DNA from: an uncultured Prevotella sp.
GTDB taxonomy: Bacteria; Bacteroidota; Bacteroidia; Bacteroidales; Bacteroidaceae
Reading direction: 5' to 3'
DNA length: 64,000 nucleotides
Assembly (NCBI GenBank): GCA_946998295.1
Contig: CAMPYS010000007.1
Coordinates: 1 to 64,000 of the forward strand
The notes beneath the pieces were generated by a model that was given only the letters and a program-made list of their open reading frames with translations, had not been told where the DNA came from and did no database searches. A program made the translations under genes and the position numbers. Of this stretch, positions 52,623-61,804 are shown one piece after another. Position 1 is the first letter of the stretch. Each line of letters opens with the position of its first letter.

Positions 52623-53528
52623 ATGCGAAATATTCCAACTGTTACAAAAAATTTACTTATAATCAACATCATATTATTTCTCATCGGTATTTGGTTAGAA
52701 AAATATGGAATAAAATTCAATGACATTTTTGGGCTTCACTTCTTTTTAGCTAAAGATTTTCATCTATGGCAATTTATTACATACTTGTTTATGCATAGTA
52801 ATTTCACACACATACTTATTAACATGTTCATGCTTTGGATGTTCGGTATGGTAATGGAAAATGTACTGGGTAAAAAGAGATTCCTAATATTTTATTTAGT
52901 TTGTGGTATAGGTGCTGGAATATGTCAAGAATTAGAACAATTAGTTTCTTATGTAATTCAAGATTTAAATAGCGATACTTTTGCAATTATTGAGAATAGT
53001 GTGAAATTATCGACAGAAGATTATATAAATAATTGGTATACAGTAGGAGCCTCTGGTGCAATATATGGTGTACTATTAGCTTACGGTATGACCTTTCCTA
53101 ATCAAAAAATGTTTATTATACCAATCCCCATCCCTATAAAAGCAAAATGGATTATAACATTCTCTATAGCAGTAGAATTTTTTTATGGAATAACATCTCC
53201 TGGAGATGGTATTGCACATATAGCACATTTAGGTGGAATGTTATTTGGATTTATACTAATGAAATACTGGCAAAAACATCCATATTCAAATACATATTTC
53301 AATTATCACAAAAAAGATAATATATTTCAACATCTAAAAAATAAATTTAATACAAATACTTACAAGCCAAATCATAATAATCCAAAAACTGAAAGTGATT
53401 GGGAATATAATGCAAGAAAAAAAGAAGCGCAAGAAGAAATAGATAGCATATTGGACAAGATACGTAAAAATGGATACGATAGCTTAACTAAAGAAGAAAA
53501 ACTAAAACTTTTCAATAGTAATAAATAA
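52623..53528 (+). CDS. Rhomboid-family intramembrane serine protease
   Basis: 301 residues with about six membrane segments (first at 10-24). HSNFTHILINMFMLWMFG is the conserved loop/helix 2. The catalytic Ser is in VGASGAIYGVLLAYG. The catalytic His is in HIAHLGGMLFG. An insertion of about 40 residues (about 105-140) separates helices before the GASG motif. A charged cytoplasmic tail (about 225-301) ends in helices KKEAQEEIDSILDKIRKNG, a common extension in Bacteroidetes rhomboids. Substrates unknown. The EEP gene follows after 2 bases. Confidence 0.93.
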   Translation: MRNIPTVTKNLLIINIILFLIGIWLEKYGIKFNDIFGLHFFLAKDFHLWQFITYLFMHSNFTHILINMFMLWMFGMVMENVLGKKRFLIFYLVCGIGAGICQELEQLVSYVIQDLNSDTFAIIENSVKLSTEDYINNWYTVGASGAIYGVLLAYGMTFPNQKMFIIPIPIPIKAKWIITFSIAVEFFYGITSPGDGIAHIAHLGGMLFGFILMKYWQKHPYSNTYFNYHKKDNIFQHLKNKFNTNTYKPNHNNPKTESDWEYNARKKEAQEEIDSILDKIRKNGYDSLTKEEKLKLFNSNK

Positions 53529-53530
53529 TA

Positions 53531-54631
53531 ATGCCACATAAAATAAGATCCATATTAACATGGATGATTATAATATTCAATATATTGGAAATTATAATCA
53601 TGTTCTTAATAGGAAATATCTACAAACTCAACCCTACAGAATACCCCAAACTATCAAATATAGGATTAGTTTTTCCCATTTTGCTTATACTAAATATTAT
53701 TTTTCTGATTTTATGGATTTGTATAGACATAAAAAAAATATGGATACCAATACTTGGTTTTATACTATCCTATCAACCTATTAGAACATACATTCCTTTC
53801 AATATAACTAAAGAATGCCCTAAAAAGTCACTAAAAATACTTACTTATAACGTATATCTTTTTGCCAATTGGGACTTTCCTAATCTAAATAATAACCCAA
53901 TAGTTAAATACATAGTAAATAGCAAAGCAGATATAGTTTGTTTACAAGAAACACGATTAAATAAAGATGATTTTAAAATAGTATATAAAGCATTTAAAAA
54001 AGTATATCCATATATTATAGTTACCTCTATGCCTGAGCCTGGTTGTCAACACATGACTATGCTAAGCAAATATAAAATAATAGACCATAAACAAATTAAA
54101 TATAAATCAGCTGGAAATATCAGCATGGCATATACTATAGACTACAAAGGGAAAAATATCGAAATAATTAATAATCACTTTGAAAGTAACCACCTAAGTC
54201 CCGAAGATAAACAAGAATATAAAAGTTTAGTAACCCAACCTTTCATAGGAAATAATGCAAAACAAGAGAGCCTAAACCTGCTAAATAAACTTAGCGAAGC
54301 GTCTAAAATACGTGCTCCTCAAGTAGACAAAGTAACAGAATATATAAAATACTGCAAAAAGCTCAAAATGCCTATAATTCTATGTGGCGATTTTAATGAT
54401 TCTCCTATAAGCTATACACGCTATAAAATATCTAAAGAATTAACCGATTGCTATGTTGCAGCAGGCAATGGACCAGGGTTCTCTTATCACAGAAGTGGAA
54501 TATATGTAAGAATTGATAATACATTCTGCTCAAACGAGTTTATTCCATACAAAAGTAAAGTTGATAACCAAATAAATGCTTCAGATCATTACCCACTAAT
54601 AACTTGGCTAAAATACCAACCTAATAGATAA
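53531..54631 (+). CDS. Membrane-anchored endonuclease/exonuclease/phosphatase family protein
   Basis: 366 residues. Three hydrophobic segments in the first 90 residues (TWMIIIFNILEIIIMFLIG, FPILLILNIIFLILWICI, IPILGFILSYQ) anchor it, then an EEP fold faces one side: ILTYNVYLF, DIVCLQETRLN (metal Glu), ITSMPEPG-like VTSMPEPGCQ, IINNHFESNHL (His), ILCGDFNDSPISYTRY (Asp/Asn) and NASDHYPLITW (catalytic His). All family residues appear present. Substrate could be a phosphoester lipid, nucleotide or DNA; unknown. Coupled to rhomboid by a 2-base gap. Confidence 0.88.
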   Translation: MPHKIRSILTWMIIIFNILEIIIMFLIGNIYKLNPTEYPKLSNIGLVFPILLILNIIFLILWICIDIKKIWIPILGFILSYQPIRTYIPFNITKECPKKSLKILTYNVYLFANWDFPNLNNNPIVKYIVNSKADIVCLQETRLNKDDFKIVYKAFKKVYPYIIVTSMPEPGCQHMTMLSKYKIIDHKQIKYKSAGNISMAYTIDYKGKNIEIINNHFESNHLSPEDKQEYKSLVTQPFIGNNAKQESLNLLNKLSEASKIRAPQVDKVTEYIKYCKKLKMPIILCGDFNDSPISYTRYKISKELTDCYVAAGNGPGFSYHRSGIYVRIDNTFCSNEFIPYKSKVDNQINASDHYPLITWLKYQPNR

Positions 54632-54683
54632 TAAAATTATCTAATAAAATAGTCTTAAAACTCAAAAATATAAAAAAAATATT

Positions 54684-54691
54684 TATCTTTG
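54684..54691 (+). promoter_or_regulatory. -7 box of secDF
   Basis: TATCTTTG fits TAnnTTTG, 48 bases before the ATG. Confidence 0.6.
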
Positions 54692-54739
54692 CACAAATAT
54701 ACATCATTTGATTTATAATAATTAAACAATATAACAAAA

Positions 54740-57718
54740 ATGCAAAACAAAGGATTAGTAATTTGTATTGCCGTCTTACTTACATTAGCAAGTATTTTCT
54801 ACTTGTCATTTTCAGTAGCAACAAGCTATTACGACAGTAAGGCTGCAGAGATTAAAGACCCTATTGAACAACAGAACTATAAAGATTCTGTTAAATACTT
54901 AGGCATCTATTCTTACCAAAAATGTCTTGAAACCCAAATAGGTTTAGGACTTGACTTAAAAGGTGGTATGAATGTTGTTCTTGAAATATCTGTACCTGAT
55001 GTAATAGAAAATTTAGCTGATCATAAGCCAGATGCTGCATTCAATAAATCAATGAAAGAAGCACGCCAATTAGAAGCTACTACACAAAACGATTTCATAT
55101 CACTATTCATTGATTCTTTTCATAAAAATGCACCGGGTAGAAAACTTTCAGAGATATTTGCAACCCAGCAACTAAAAGGTAAAGTAAGTACACAAAGTAG
55201 TGACAAAGAAGTAGAAACAGTACTACGTACAGAAGTAAAGGCAGCATTAGACAATTCATATAATATTGTTAGGAATCGTATAGACCAATTTGGTGTAGTT
55301 CAACCTAATATCCAAAAATTGGAAGGTCAAGAAGGTCGTCTTATGGTAGAAATGCCTGGTATACGTGAACCAGAGCGTATCCGTAAGTTATTACAAGGTT
55401 CTGCTAATCTTGAATTTTGGGAAACATATAACAATCAAGAAATTACTCCATACTTACAGCAGTTAGATCAACAAATAGCAAATATGGAGCATAAAGAAGA
55501 TAAAAAATCCTCTAAAGAAAATAATAAAGATATAAGTTCTTCATTATTAAAGAGGGAAATCGCATCTAATACTAAAAACTCTGCCTTAAAAGAGGCTGCA
55601 AAAAAAACAAATCCTTTATTATCAATGCTTCAACTCATTCCTAACGATGCATTAAGTGTAGTGGGTTATGCAAGTGTACGTGATACAGCAGCTATAAATA
55701 GAATAATTTACAGTAATACAGCAAAACGAATATTACCATCAGATCTTCTTTTAAGATGGAGTGCTAAACCTGCTGAAGGATTAAATCAAAAAAATGTTTA
55801 TGAACTTCATGCTCTAAAAATTACAACTTCTGATGGGCGCGCTCCATTAGAAGGTGATGTTATTACTGATGCAAAAGACCAGTTTGACCAGTATGGCAAA
55901 CCTGAAGTTAGCATGACTATGAATTCTGATGGTGCACGTCAATGGGCAGCCATAACAAAAGCAAATATAGGAAAAGCTGTTGCCGTTGTATTAGATGGAT
56001 TAGTATACACTGCTCCAAATATTAAATGTGAGATAGATGGAGGGCAATCTTCTATTTCTGGGTCATTCACAATAGAAGATACAAAAGATTTAGCTAACAC
56101 TTTAAAATCTGGTCGTATGCCTGCACCTGCAAAAATAGTCCAAGAAGAGATTGTTGGACCTACATTGGGTGCTCAATCAATACAGCAAGGTCTTTGGTCA
56201 TTTGTAATAGCCTTTGTATTGCTAATGATATATATGGTTGCCATGTATGACTTTATCCCTGGAATGTTAGCAAACTGTGCCCTTATTGCCAACTTATTCT
56301 TTACATTAGGTATACTTGCATCATTCCAATCAGCTTTGACAATGCCAGGTATAGCAGGTATAGTCCTTACGTTAGGTACAGCAGTAGATGCTAACGTGTT
56401 AATTTATGAACGTATAAAAGAGGAAATGGCAACAGGGAAAAGCATAAAAGAAGCACTTAAAGCTGGTTACAGTAATGCGTTCTCTGCAATATTTGACTCA
56501 AACTTAACATCTTTAATAACAGGTATAATCTTACTTATTACAGGAACAGGTCCTATACGTGGTTTTGCTACAACATGGATTATAGGTATTGTTTGTTCTT
56601 TCTTTACAGCAGTATACCTAACACGTATAGTTTATGAAAATCGTCTAAAGAAAGATAAATGGCTAAATCAAAAATTCTATACTCGTATTAGTAAAACATT
56701 AATGCAAAATATGCATATCAATTTCATGAATATGTATAAAAAGACGTTCACTATATGGGGTATAGCAGCTATTATTTTCATAATAAGTATATTATTTGTT
56801 AGAGGGTTAAGTAAGAGTATTGATTTTACAGGTGGTAGAAACTATGTAGTAACACTTAATAAGAAGGTACATGTAGAAGATGTCCGAAAAGTTCTTAATG
56901 GTGTTTTCATTAATACTGTAGGCAAAAATGCTGGTAAAGCAGCTACAACAAATGTAATAGCCTTAGGAACTGAAGGTAACACTATTAGAATTTCAACTAA
57001 CTACAATATAGACTCTAATGATCCTAAAGAGGATGATCATGCTGAAACAATTCTCTACAATGCATTAAAAACTAATGGTTTTGTAAGTCAAAAAAATGTA
57101 GAAGCATTTAAGAATCCTGATATACGTACAGGAGGTTCTATAATTAGTTCTGCAAAAGTAGGTCCTTCTATGGCTAAAGATATAACACATGGTGCTATCA
57201 TAAGTGTTATATTAGCTCTATTCTTTATATTCATATATATATTAGTACGTTTCCGTAATGTAGGATTCTCTGTTGGTTCAATAATAGCCTTAGCATTAGA
57301 TACATTAATTGTTATAGGTTTTTACTCAATATGTCACGGTTGGATAGGCTTCTCCTTAGAGATTGATCAAACATTCATCGGTGCCATCCTTACGGTTATT
57401 GGTTACTCTATAAATGATAAAGTTGTTGTATTTGATCGTATTAGAGAAAATATGAAATTACATAAAAAGCAAGATTATAAGAGTCTATTTAATGATTCTA
57501 TCAACCAGACTTTAACACGTACAATTAACACATCTTTGTCAACATTAATCGTTTTATTATCAATATTCATTCTTGGTGGTGATAGCATACGTAGCTTCTC
57601 CTTTGCTATGATTTTAGGTGTATTCTTTGGTACACTATCATCTATATTTATTGCTTCACCTATTGCTTACTTCGTATTAGGCAAAAAAGATAAAAAACAA
57701 CAATTAAAGAAAGCATAA
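54740..57718 (+). CDS. secDF: Protein translocase SecDF fusion
   Basis: Uses the proton gradient to pull preproteins through SecYEG. 992 residues. SecD half: membrane segment 6-26, then LGLDLKGGMNVVLEI (the D1/D2 motif), the P1 domain with a charged insertion (about 230-300), and five membrane helices around LGTAVDANVLIYERIKEEM. SecF half from about 655: WGIAAIIFIISILFV, SIDFTGGRNYVV, and the last helices with GYSINDKVVVFDRIRENM. Conserved proton-relay Asp residues are in TAVDANVLIYERI and SINDKVVVFDRI. SecD-SecF fusion is usual in Bacteroidetes. Single gene with own promoter; strong terminator at 57736. Confidence 0.97.
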   Translation: MQNKGLVICIAVLLTLASIFYLSFSVATSYYDSKAAEIKDPIEQQNYKDSVKYLGIYSYQKCLETQIGLGLDLKGGMNVVLEISVPDVIENLADHKPDAAFNKSMKEARQLEATTQNDFISLFIDSFHKNAPGRKLSEIFATQQLKGKVSTQSSDKEVETVLRTEVKAALDNSYNIVRNRIDQFGVVQPNIQKLEGQEGRLMVEMPGIREPERIRKLLQGSANLEFWETYNNQEITPYLQQLDQQIANMEHKEDKKSSKENNKDISSSLLKREIASNTKNSALKEAAKKTNPLLSMLQLIPNDALSVVGYASVRDTAAINRIIYSNTAKRILPSDLLLRWSAKPAEGLNQKNVYELHALKITTSDGRAPLEGDVITDAKDQFDQYGKPEVSMTMNSDGARQWAAITKANIGKAVAVVLDGLVYTAPNIKCEIDGGQSSISGSFTIEDTKDLANTLKSGRMPAPAKIVQEEIVGPTLGAQSIQQGLWSFVIAFVLLMIYMVAMYDFIPGMLANCALIANLFFTLGILASFQSALTMPGIAGIVLTLGTAVDANVLIYERIKEEMATGKSIKEALKAGYSNAFSAIFDSNLTSLITGIILLITGTGPIRGFATTWIIGIVCSFFTAVYLTRIVYENRLKKDKWLNQKFYTRISKTLMQNMHINFMNMYKKTFTIWGIAAIIFIISILFVRGLSKSIDFTGGRNYVVTLNKKVHVEDVRKVLNGVFINTVGKNAGKAATTNVIALGTEGNTIRISTNYNIDSNDPKEDDHAETILYNALKTNGFVSQKNVEAFKNPDIRTGGSIISSAKVGPSMAKDITHGAIISVILALFFIFIYILVRFRNVGFSVGSIIALALDTLIVIGFYSICHGWIGFSLEIDQTFIGAILTVIGYSINDKVVVFDRIRENMKLHKKQDYKSLFNDSINQTLTRTINTSLSTLIVLLSIFILGGDSIRSFSFAMILGVFFGTLSSIFIASPIAYFVLGKKDKKQQLKKA

Positions 57719-57735
57719 GACCAAACCAAATACAT

Positions 57736-57779
57736 AAAAATAAGCGGGTGTGTCCATTTTGACACACCCGCTTATTTTT
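57736..57779. terminator. Very strong bidirectional terminator
   Basis: A perfect 19-bp stem (57736-57754 with 57761-57779) with a 6-nt loop lies between convergent secDF and the HAD-GtrA gene. Core GGGTGTGTCCATTTTGACAC; a related hairpin is at 26-53. Confidence 0.95.
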
Positions 57780-57789
57780 ATTCTAAAGC

Positions 57790-58773
57790 CTATGATTTTA
57801 TACCTTTTCGTAAAAACATTCTTACAAGTAAGAAATTAACTGGAACACAAATAATAAATACAGGAAGCATAGCATATTGCTTTAGCAATCCAAGATGTAA
57901 AAATATCGTTAATAAAACTGTTTGCAATAAGTAGTTAATAACATGTGAAAAAGCAAATCCCAATCCTCTTTTAGCTGTTGATTTAACTTTAAAAGTAAAC
58001 TTTGTTGAAGCAATATAGTTAAACATAAAACTAACTAAATAAGCTATTGTGTTTGATTGTTGAGGAGTAAATACACATATCATCTTCAATAACAAAATAT
58101 AAACCAAATATTGTAAAACTGTTGCAGAAACACCTACAATTATAAAGCGTAGCATCTCCATAAATTTTTCTTTAATTGGTCTACGGAATGGTTTAAAAAA
58201 AGCCTCATCGGCTTCAGATAGCAAATACTTATCGCCCTTACTATCTCCAAAAGCTATTAAATGATAAGAATAACGATTAGGGAAAAACTCGTTTAGTCGT
58301 TTTATTTTCTCTTTTCCATAACAGTTCTTTGTCAAAAACTTACCTGTTACAACTCCATTACGAACATCTATAAGAGTCCCTTGCACCTTAACTTTACCAT
58401 TATACCTATAGAAAAAAGGCTCTACCCAATTAACTATACTTGCAGATATTATAATAACCTCATCCCGTGCTTGTAAAGCGCCCTCTATTGTCTCTATGCC
58501 TTTATAACGCAATATATCGTTATATTTTTCTTTAGCAAATTTGTTGCATAACTCATTAAACTCGTCAATAGGCACACCCTTAAAGAACCATGAAAATATA
58601 ATTTGTTTAACTTTCCAATTAGGTACTAACCTAAATTTCATAAAAAGAAGCAGAGGTATATGTAAGAAGAAGCCTAAAAGTGTTTTGAAATATCCATGAG
58701 TATATTTTATAAACTCTGTAAAAGTATCTTTGTTAGTTAATGTTCCATCAAAGTCAAATGCATAAACTTTCAT
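57790..58773 (-). CDS. Fusion of HAD-IB phosphatase and GtrA-like membrane protein
   Basis: 327 residues, two parts. Residues 1-205 are a HAD-IB hydrolase: DFDGTLTNKDTF (nucleophile Asp), VIIISASIVNWVEPF, and AFGDSKGDKYLLSEADEAFF (metal Asp). Residues about 206-327 are a GtrA-like domain with four membrane segments (FIIVGVSATVLQYLVYILLL, NTIAYLVSFMFNYIASTKF, AFSHVINYLLQTVLLTIF, MLPVFIICVPVNFLLVRMFL); FNYIASTKFTFK is the family's signature. GtrA proteins translocate or organise polyprenyl-linked sugars. Next to the UbiA gene (16 bases), this suggests dephosphorylation and flipping of polyprenyl-phospho-pentose. Last gene of the operon. Confidence 0.87.
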   Translation of the reverse strand: MKVYAFDFDGTLTNKDTFTEFIKYTHGYFKTLLGFFLHIPLLLFMKFRLVPNWKVKQIIFSWFFKGVPIDEFNELCNKFAKEKYNDILRYKGIETIEGALQARDEVIIISASIVNWVEPFFYRYNGKVKVQGTLIDVRNGVVTGKFLTKNCYGKEKIKRLNEFFPNRYSYHLIAFGDSKGDKYLLSEADEAFFKPFRRPIKEKFMEMLRFIIVGVSATVLQYLVYILLLKMICVFTPQQSNTIAYLVSFMFNYIASTKFTFKVKSTAKRGLGFAFSHVINYLLQTVLLTIFLHLGLLKQYAMLPVFIICVPVNFLLVRMFLRKGIKS

Positions 58774-58789
58774 ATTTTAAATATTCTAA

Positions 58790-59674
58790 TTAAAGAAAAT
58801 AAATAATTATTAGAAATGCTAATCCAAAGCCTAAAATAGTAGTTTGTATAAAGCGATCATGAATAATTGCATCTGTAGGATCTCCACTCTTTTTATCTAC
58901 AATTGTCAACTGAAGATAACGAAGCAAGCCTAACAAAACGAATATACTCGTTAAATAAAGGTTGTTTGTTTTAAACTTACCTATTACCTCTGGGCTCATA
59001 GTATACATTATGTAACATACTAAAGTTACGCTTGCTGTAATGGTTATTGCCTGATTTATAAATGTTATGTTATACCGTATTGTATTCTTACGTGGTGCCT
59101 CCCCTGTTTCGTTCATACGCAACACATCATCACGACGTTTTGCAAAAGATAAAAAAAGCATTAATAAGAATGTCATTAGTATTATCCATTTGCTTAATTC
59201 TATCGAGGTTGCAAAACCTCCTGCTAAAAGACGCAGAACAAACCCAAAAGCCACCACACAAACATCTATTATAGCATGTTTTTTTAGCCACAAACAATAT
59301 GCTACATTTAATAACCAATAAAACAATATAGTAATTAATGTATAAAACAAATTTGTTGATAATAGTGTTAAACCAATTCCTATACAAAACATCACCACTA
59401 CTAATAGCAATGCTTGTACCTTTGTGATAGCTCCAGAGGCTAAAGGTCTATTTTTCTTTTTAGGGTGTCGCTTATCATCCTCTATATCTATTAGGTCATT
59501 TAGACAATAAATAGAAGAAGATATAAAACAAAACGAAAATAAAATTATAAATCCCTGATAAAGTATTGCTGGTTTTAACAAAGCACCGCCAAAGAAAATT
59601 GGTAGTAATACAACCAAATTTTTAATCCATTGACCCGGACGTATCAATCTTATTATAGCATTATTCAGTTTCAT
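58790..59674 (-). CDS. UbiA-family prenyltransferase, decaprenyl-phosphate phosphoribosyltransferase-like
   Basis: 294 residues, eight or nine membrane helices. The opening LIRPGQWIKNLVVLLPIFFG and the metal-diphosphate motif NDLIDIEDDKRHPKKKNRPL match the class of mycobacterial Rv3806c, which moves phosphoribose from PRPP to polyprenyl phosphate. The second motif is about AKRRDDVLRM (residues 170-185). Menaquinone or haem prenyltransferases differ in the first motif. The adjacent HAD phosphatase and GtrA domain support the phosphoribosyl role. The ATG overlaps the end of the preceding acyltransferase gene by 4 bases (ATGA type). Confidence 0.82.
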   Translation of the reverse strand: MKLNNAIIRLIRPGQWIKNLVVLLPIFFGGALLKPAILYQGFIILFSFCFISSSIYCLNDLIDIEDDKRHPKKKNRPLASGAITKVQALLLVVVMFCIGIGLTLLSTNLFYTLITILFYWLLNVAYCLWLKKHAIIDVCVVAFGFVLRLLAGGFATSIELSKWIILMTFLLMLFLSFAKRRDDVLRMNETGEAPRKNTIRYNITFINQAITITASVTLVCYIMYTMSPEVIGKFKTNNLYLTSIFVLLGLLRYLQLTIVDKKSGDPTDAIIHDRFIQTTILGFGLAFLIIIYFL

Positions 59675-60699
59675 AAAATATGTCTTATCGAACTAATACA
59701 CAATTGTATAACTTTGTGAACTATCCATGCTATGGGTAACGTAATAAACAATGTTATAACAAATGTTGACCAATAGTTAAGATGTAACGGTTCTATATAA
59801 ATAAGTACAAAATGAAGATGTATTAAATACATTTCTAAACTAAGAGTACCTATAAATACTAATACCTTATTAACAAATTTAGGAATTACTGTAAACAAAA
59901 TATTTAACAATAAAATAGTAGAAACAGTAAGTGGTATATAAAGCATACGTTCCAAAAATAGAGGAAACTGCCCATGTCGCTCTTGTTCTATAAAAATACT
60001 TGAACCAAGTGTCATAAAAAATAATATAAGTATTATCCAAATAGACGACCCCGCAATTGTTTCTTTACGTTTAACTAAATTGCCTATATTTATTCCTATA
60101 AAGAATATAGGTATACGACTCCAAAATATTTCTAAATGTCCTAAGATGCTATTTATTGGTGTTACAAGCTCCACTAATATGCACCATATTACCATTACAA
60201 TAGCAAGCCAACGGTATGTAGGATAATTTAATATTAATTTCATATAAAATGGAGAAAGCAAATAAAGACTCATTATAGCAGGGACATACCAAAAAGTCAG
60301 CTCGCCATTTTGCCAAAAGCCCCAATTAATAGTTATATCACCTATCATATCTATTAGTGAAGTTGAATTTCCTTTATGCTGTACCAAATTAGGGGATAAA
60401 TAATCTGGTATATAATACGCCATAGACAATATTAACCAGACTGGATATATACGTAAAAATCTACGACTATAAAACTTTAACAAGTTTGGTGTTTTTGTCC
60501 AAGAAAACCAAAGACCTATACCGCTTAGGAACAAAAATATATCTACACCGATATTACCTATACGTCTTAACCCCCAAAAAGCATCCTCACGAGGGAGACC
60601 AACATGAAAAAGAAGCACAAAGAGTATTGCTAAACCCATTAGCTGGGAACGATTCTTACTAATATCTGACCAGTGTATATCGTTTATTGTTAATCGCAT
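59671..60699 (-). CDS. Acyltransferase 3 family membrane protein
   Basis: 342 residues, about ten membrane helices. The opening SQLMGLAILFVLLFHVGLP has the helix 1 His, and then NIGVDIFLFLSGIGLWFSW is the typical second segment of acyltransferase-3 (OafA/NodX-like) proteins. FYSRRFLRIYPVWLI is the conserved arginine motif. It lacks a SGNH domain. These O-acetylate or O-succinylate glycans at the membrane. It overlaps the UbiA gene by 4 bases and follows another acyltransferase gene by 13 bases. Confidence 0.88.
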   Translation of the reverse strand: MRLTINDIHWSDISKNRSQLMGLAILFVLLFHVGLPREDAFWGLRRIGNIGVDIFLFLSGIGLWFSWTKTPNLLKFYSRRFLRIYPVWLILSMAYYIPDYLSPNLVQHKGNSTSLIDMIGDITINWGFWQNGELTFWYVPAIMSLYLLSPFYMKLILNYPTYRWLAIVMVIWCILVELVTPINSILGHLEIFWSRIPIFFIGINIGNLVKRKETIAGSSIWIILILFFMTLGSSIFIEQERHGQFPLFLERMLYIPLTVSTILLLNILFTVIPKFVNKVLVFIGTLSLEMYLIHLHFVLIYIEPLHLNYWSTFVITLFITLPIAWIVHKVIQLCISSIRHIL

Positions 60700-60712
60700 C
60701 TAATATAAGTTT

Positions 60713-61804
60713 TTAATTCAACTTAGGGCGAGGTATTTTTTTCATTATCAAGGTTAATATCCATGCTGAAACTATCGAAGCAAGTAGATATATTATCAAA
60801 CCTTTGTAGGTATAACCTGCATAGGATATTCCTATAAATCGCTGTCGCAATAATGGATGTATAATAAATAAAGCGGCAGAAATATTACCTATCCACGACA
60901 GAAACTTGACAAACAATTTACTTAAAGATGTATTGCTTTTACTTATCAATTTAACCAAAGATATAAAAAAGATACAAATAAATACTGGAGTAAAGAACCA
61001 AGTATAAAAATTTAGAGAGGTAAAGTAAATCAATATAAAAGATAATAATAATAGTAGTGTATACGCTTTTACATTTATTTTTATAGGAAAACGCGCATAA
61101 AGTATACCCATTACAAAGGGCAACATACTTCCGATAAAATTATAGCGTAAGCGGTTAAGAGTGTCACCCTCTGGCAAACACAACATCTGTAAAATTGTAC
61201 AGACAACAACTACTACAACGGGTATTACCCAACTTCTACGGAAAAATAATAATCGATAGATTATATAACACTGAACCATTAAACCAAAATACCAATAAGG
61301 ACCGGGCCAAATTACTTTATCGGGATTTGGAAGTAGATTATTAAATTGGCCAAGCTGTGCTATTATATCAAAGGCTGTATATTGATGATTTTCTGAACTG
61401 CCATATATAAACAAGTAAAGCAGAAAACCTATTATCATCATACGAAAAAGCTTTAACCAATGATAACGTATAAAACTAAAAGCTGTTGGAGCCTGATAAT
61501 TTTTTACTGCAACAAATGGCTTTTCATACTTAACATATAGTCCATAGCCTGAAATAAATAAAAAAATAGGCACTCCATAATGTCCAAAAAAAGATAATAT
61601 ATGAATTGGAAACAGGCTATCGATAGGGCTCTTTATCAAATGTGTTAGTTGCATCACCTTTCCCTCTGTAAAAGTATATTCATTTTCTCTCACTATGCCG
61701 TTAAGCCAATGACAGTAGTTGTGAAAAATGATACCAAGTATTGCTATTCCGCGTAACACTTGACTCTCTAACAAAGTTATATGGTTAGTGGATTCTGTTT
61801 GCAT
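60713..61804 (-). CDS. Acyltransferase 3 family membrane protein, second copy
   Basis: 363 residues, about ten membrane helices. The first helix reads QVLRGIAILGIIFHNYCHWL with the expected His, and FGHYGVPIFLFISGYGLYVKY matches the family. FIRYHWLKLFRMMIIGFLL is the Arg-containing loop. It is clearly related to the next gene but diverged; not a recent duplication. Glycan O-acylation is inferred from the family. Overlaps the phosphoethanolamine-transferase-like gene by 20 bases. Confidence 0.88.
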   Translation of the reverse strand: MQTESTNHITLLESQVLRGIAILGIIFHNYCHWLNGIVRENEYTFTEGKVMQLTHLIKSPIDSLFPIHILSFFGHYGVPIFLFISGYGLYVKYEKPFVAVKNYQAPTAFSFIRYHWLKLFRMMIIGFLLYLFIYGSSENHQYTAFDIIAQLGQFNNLLPNPDKVIWPGPYWYFGLMVQCYIIYRLLFFRRSWVIPVVVVVVCTILQMLCLPEGDTLNRLRYNFIGSMLPFVMGILYARFPIKINVKAYTLLLLLSFILIYFTSLNFYTWFFTPVFICIFFISLVKLISKSNTSLSKLFVKFLSWIGNISAALFIIHPLLRQRFIGISYAGYTYKGLIIYLLASIVSAWILTLIMKKIPRPKLN

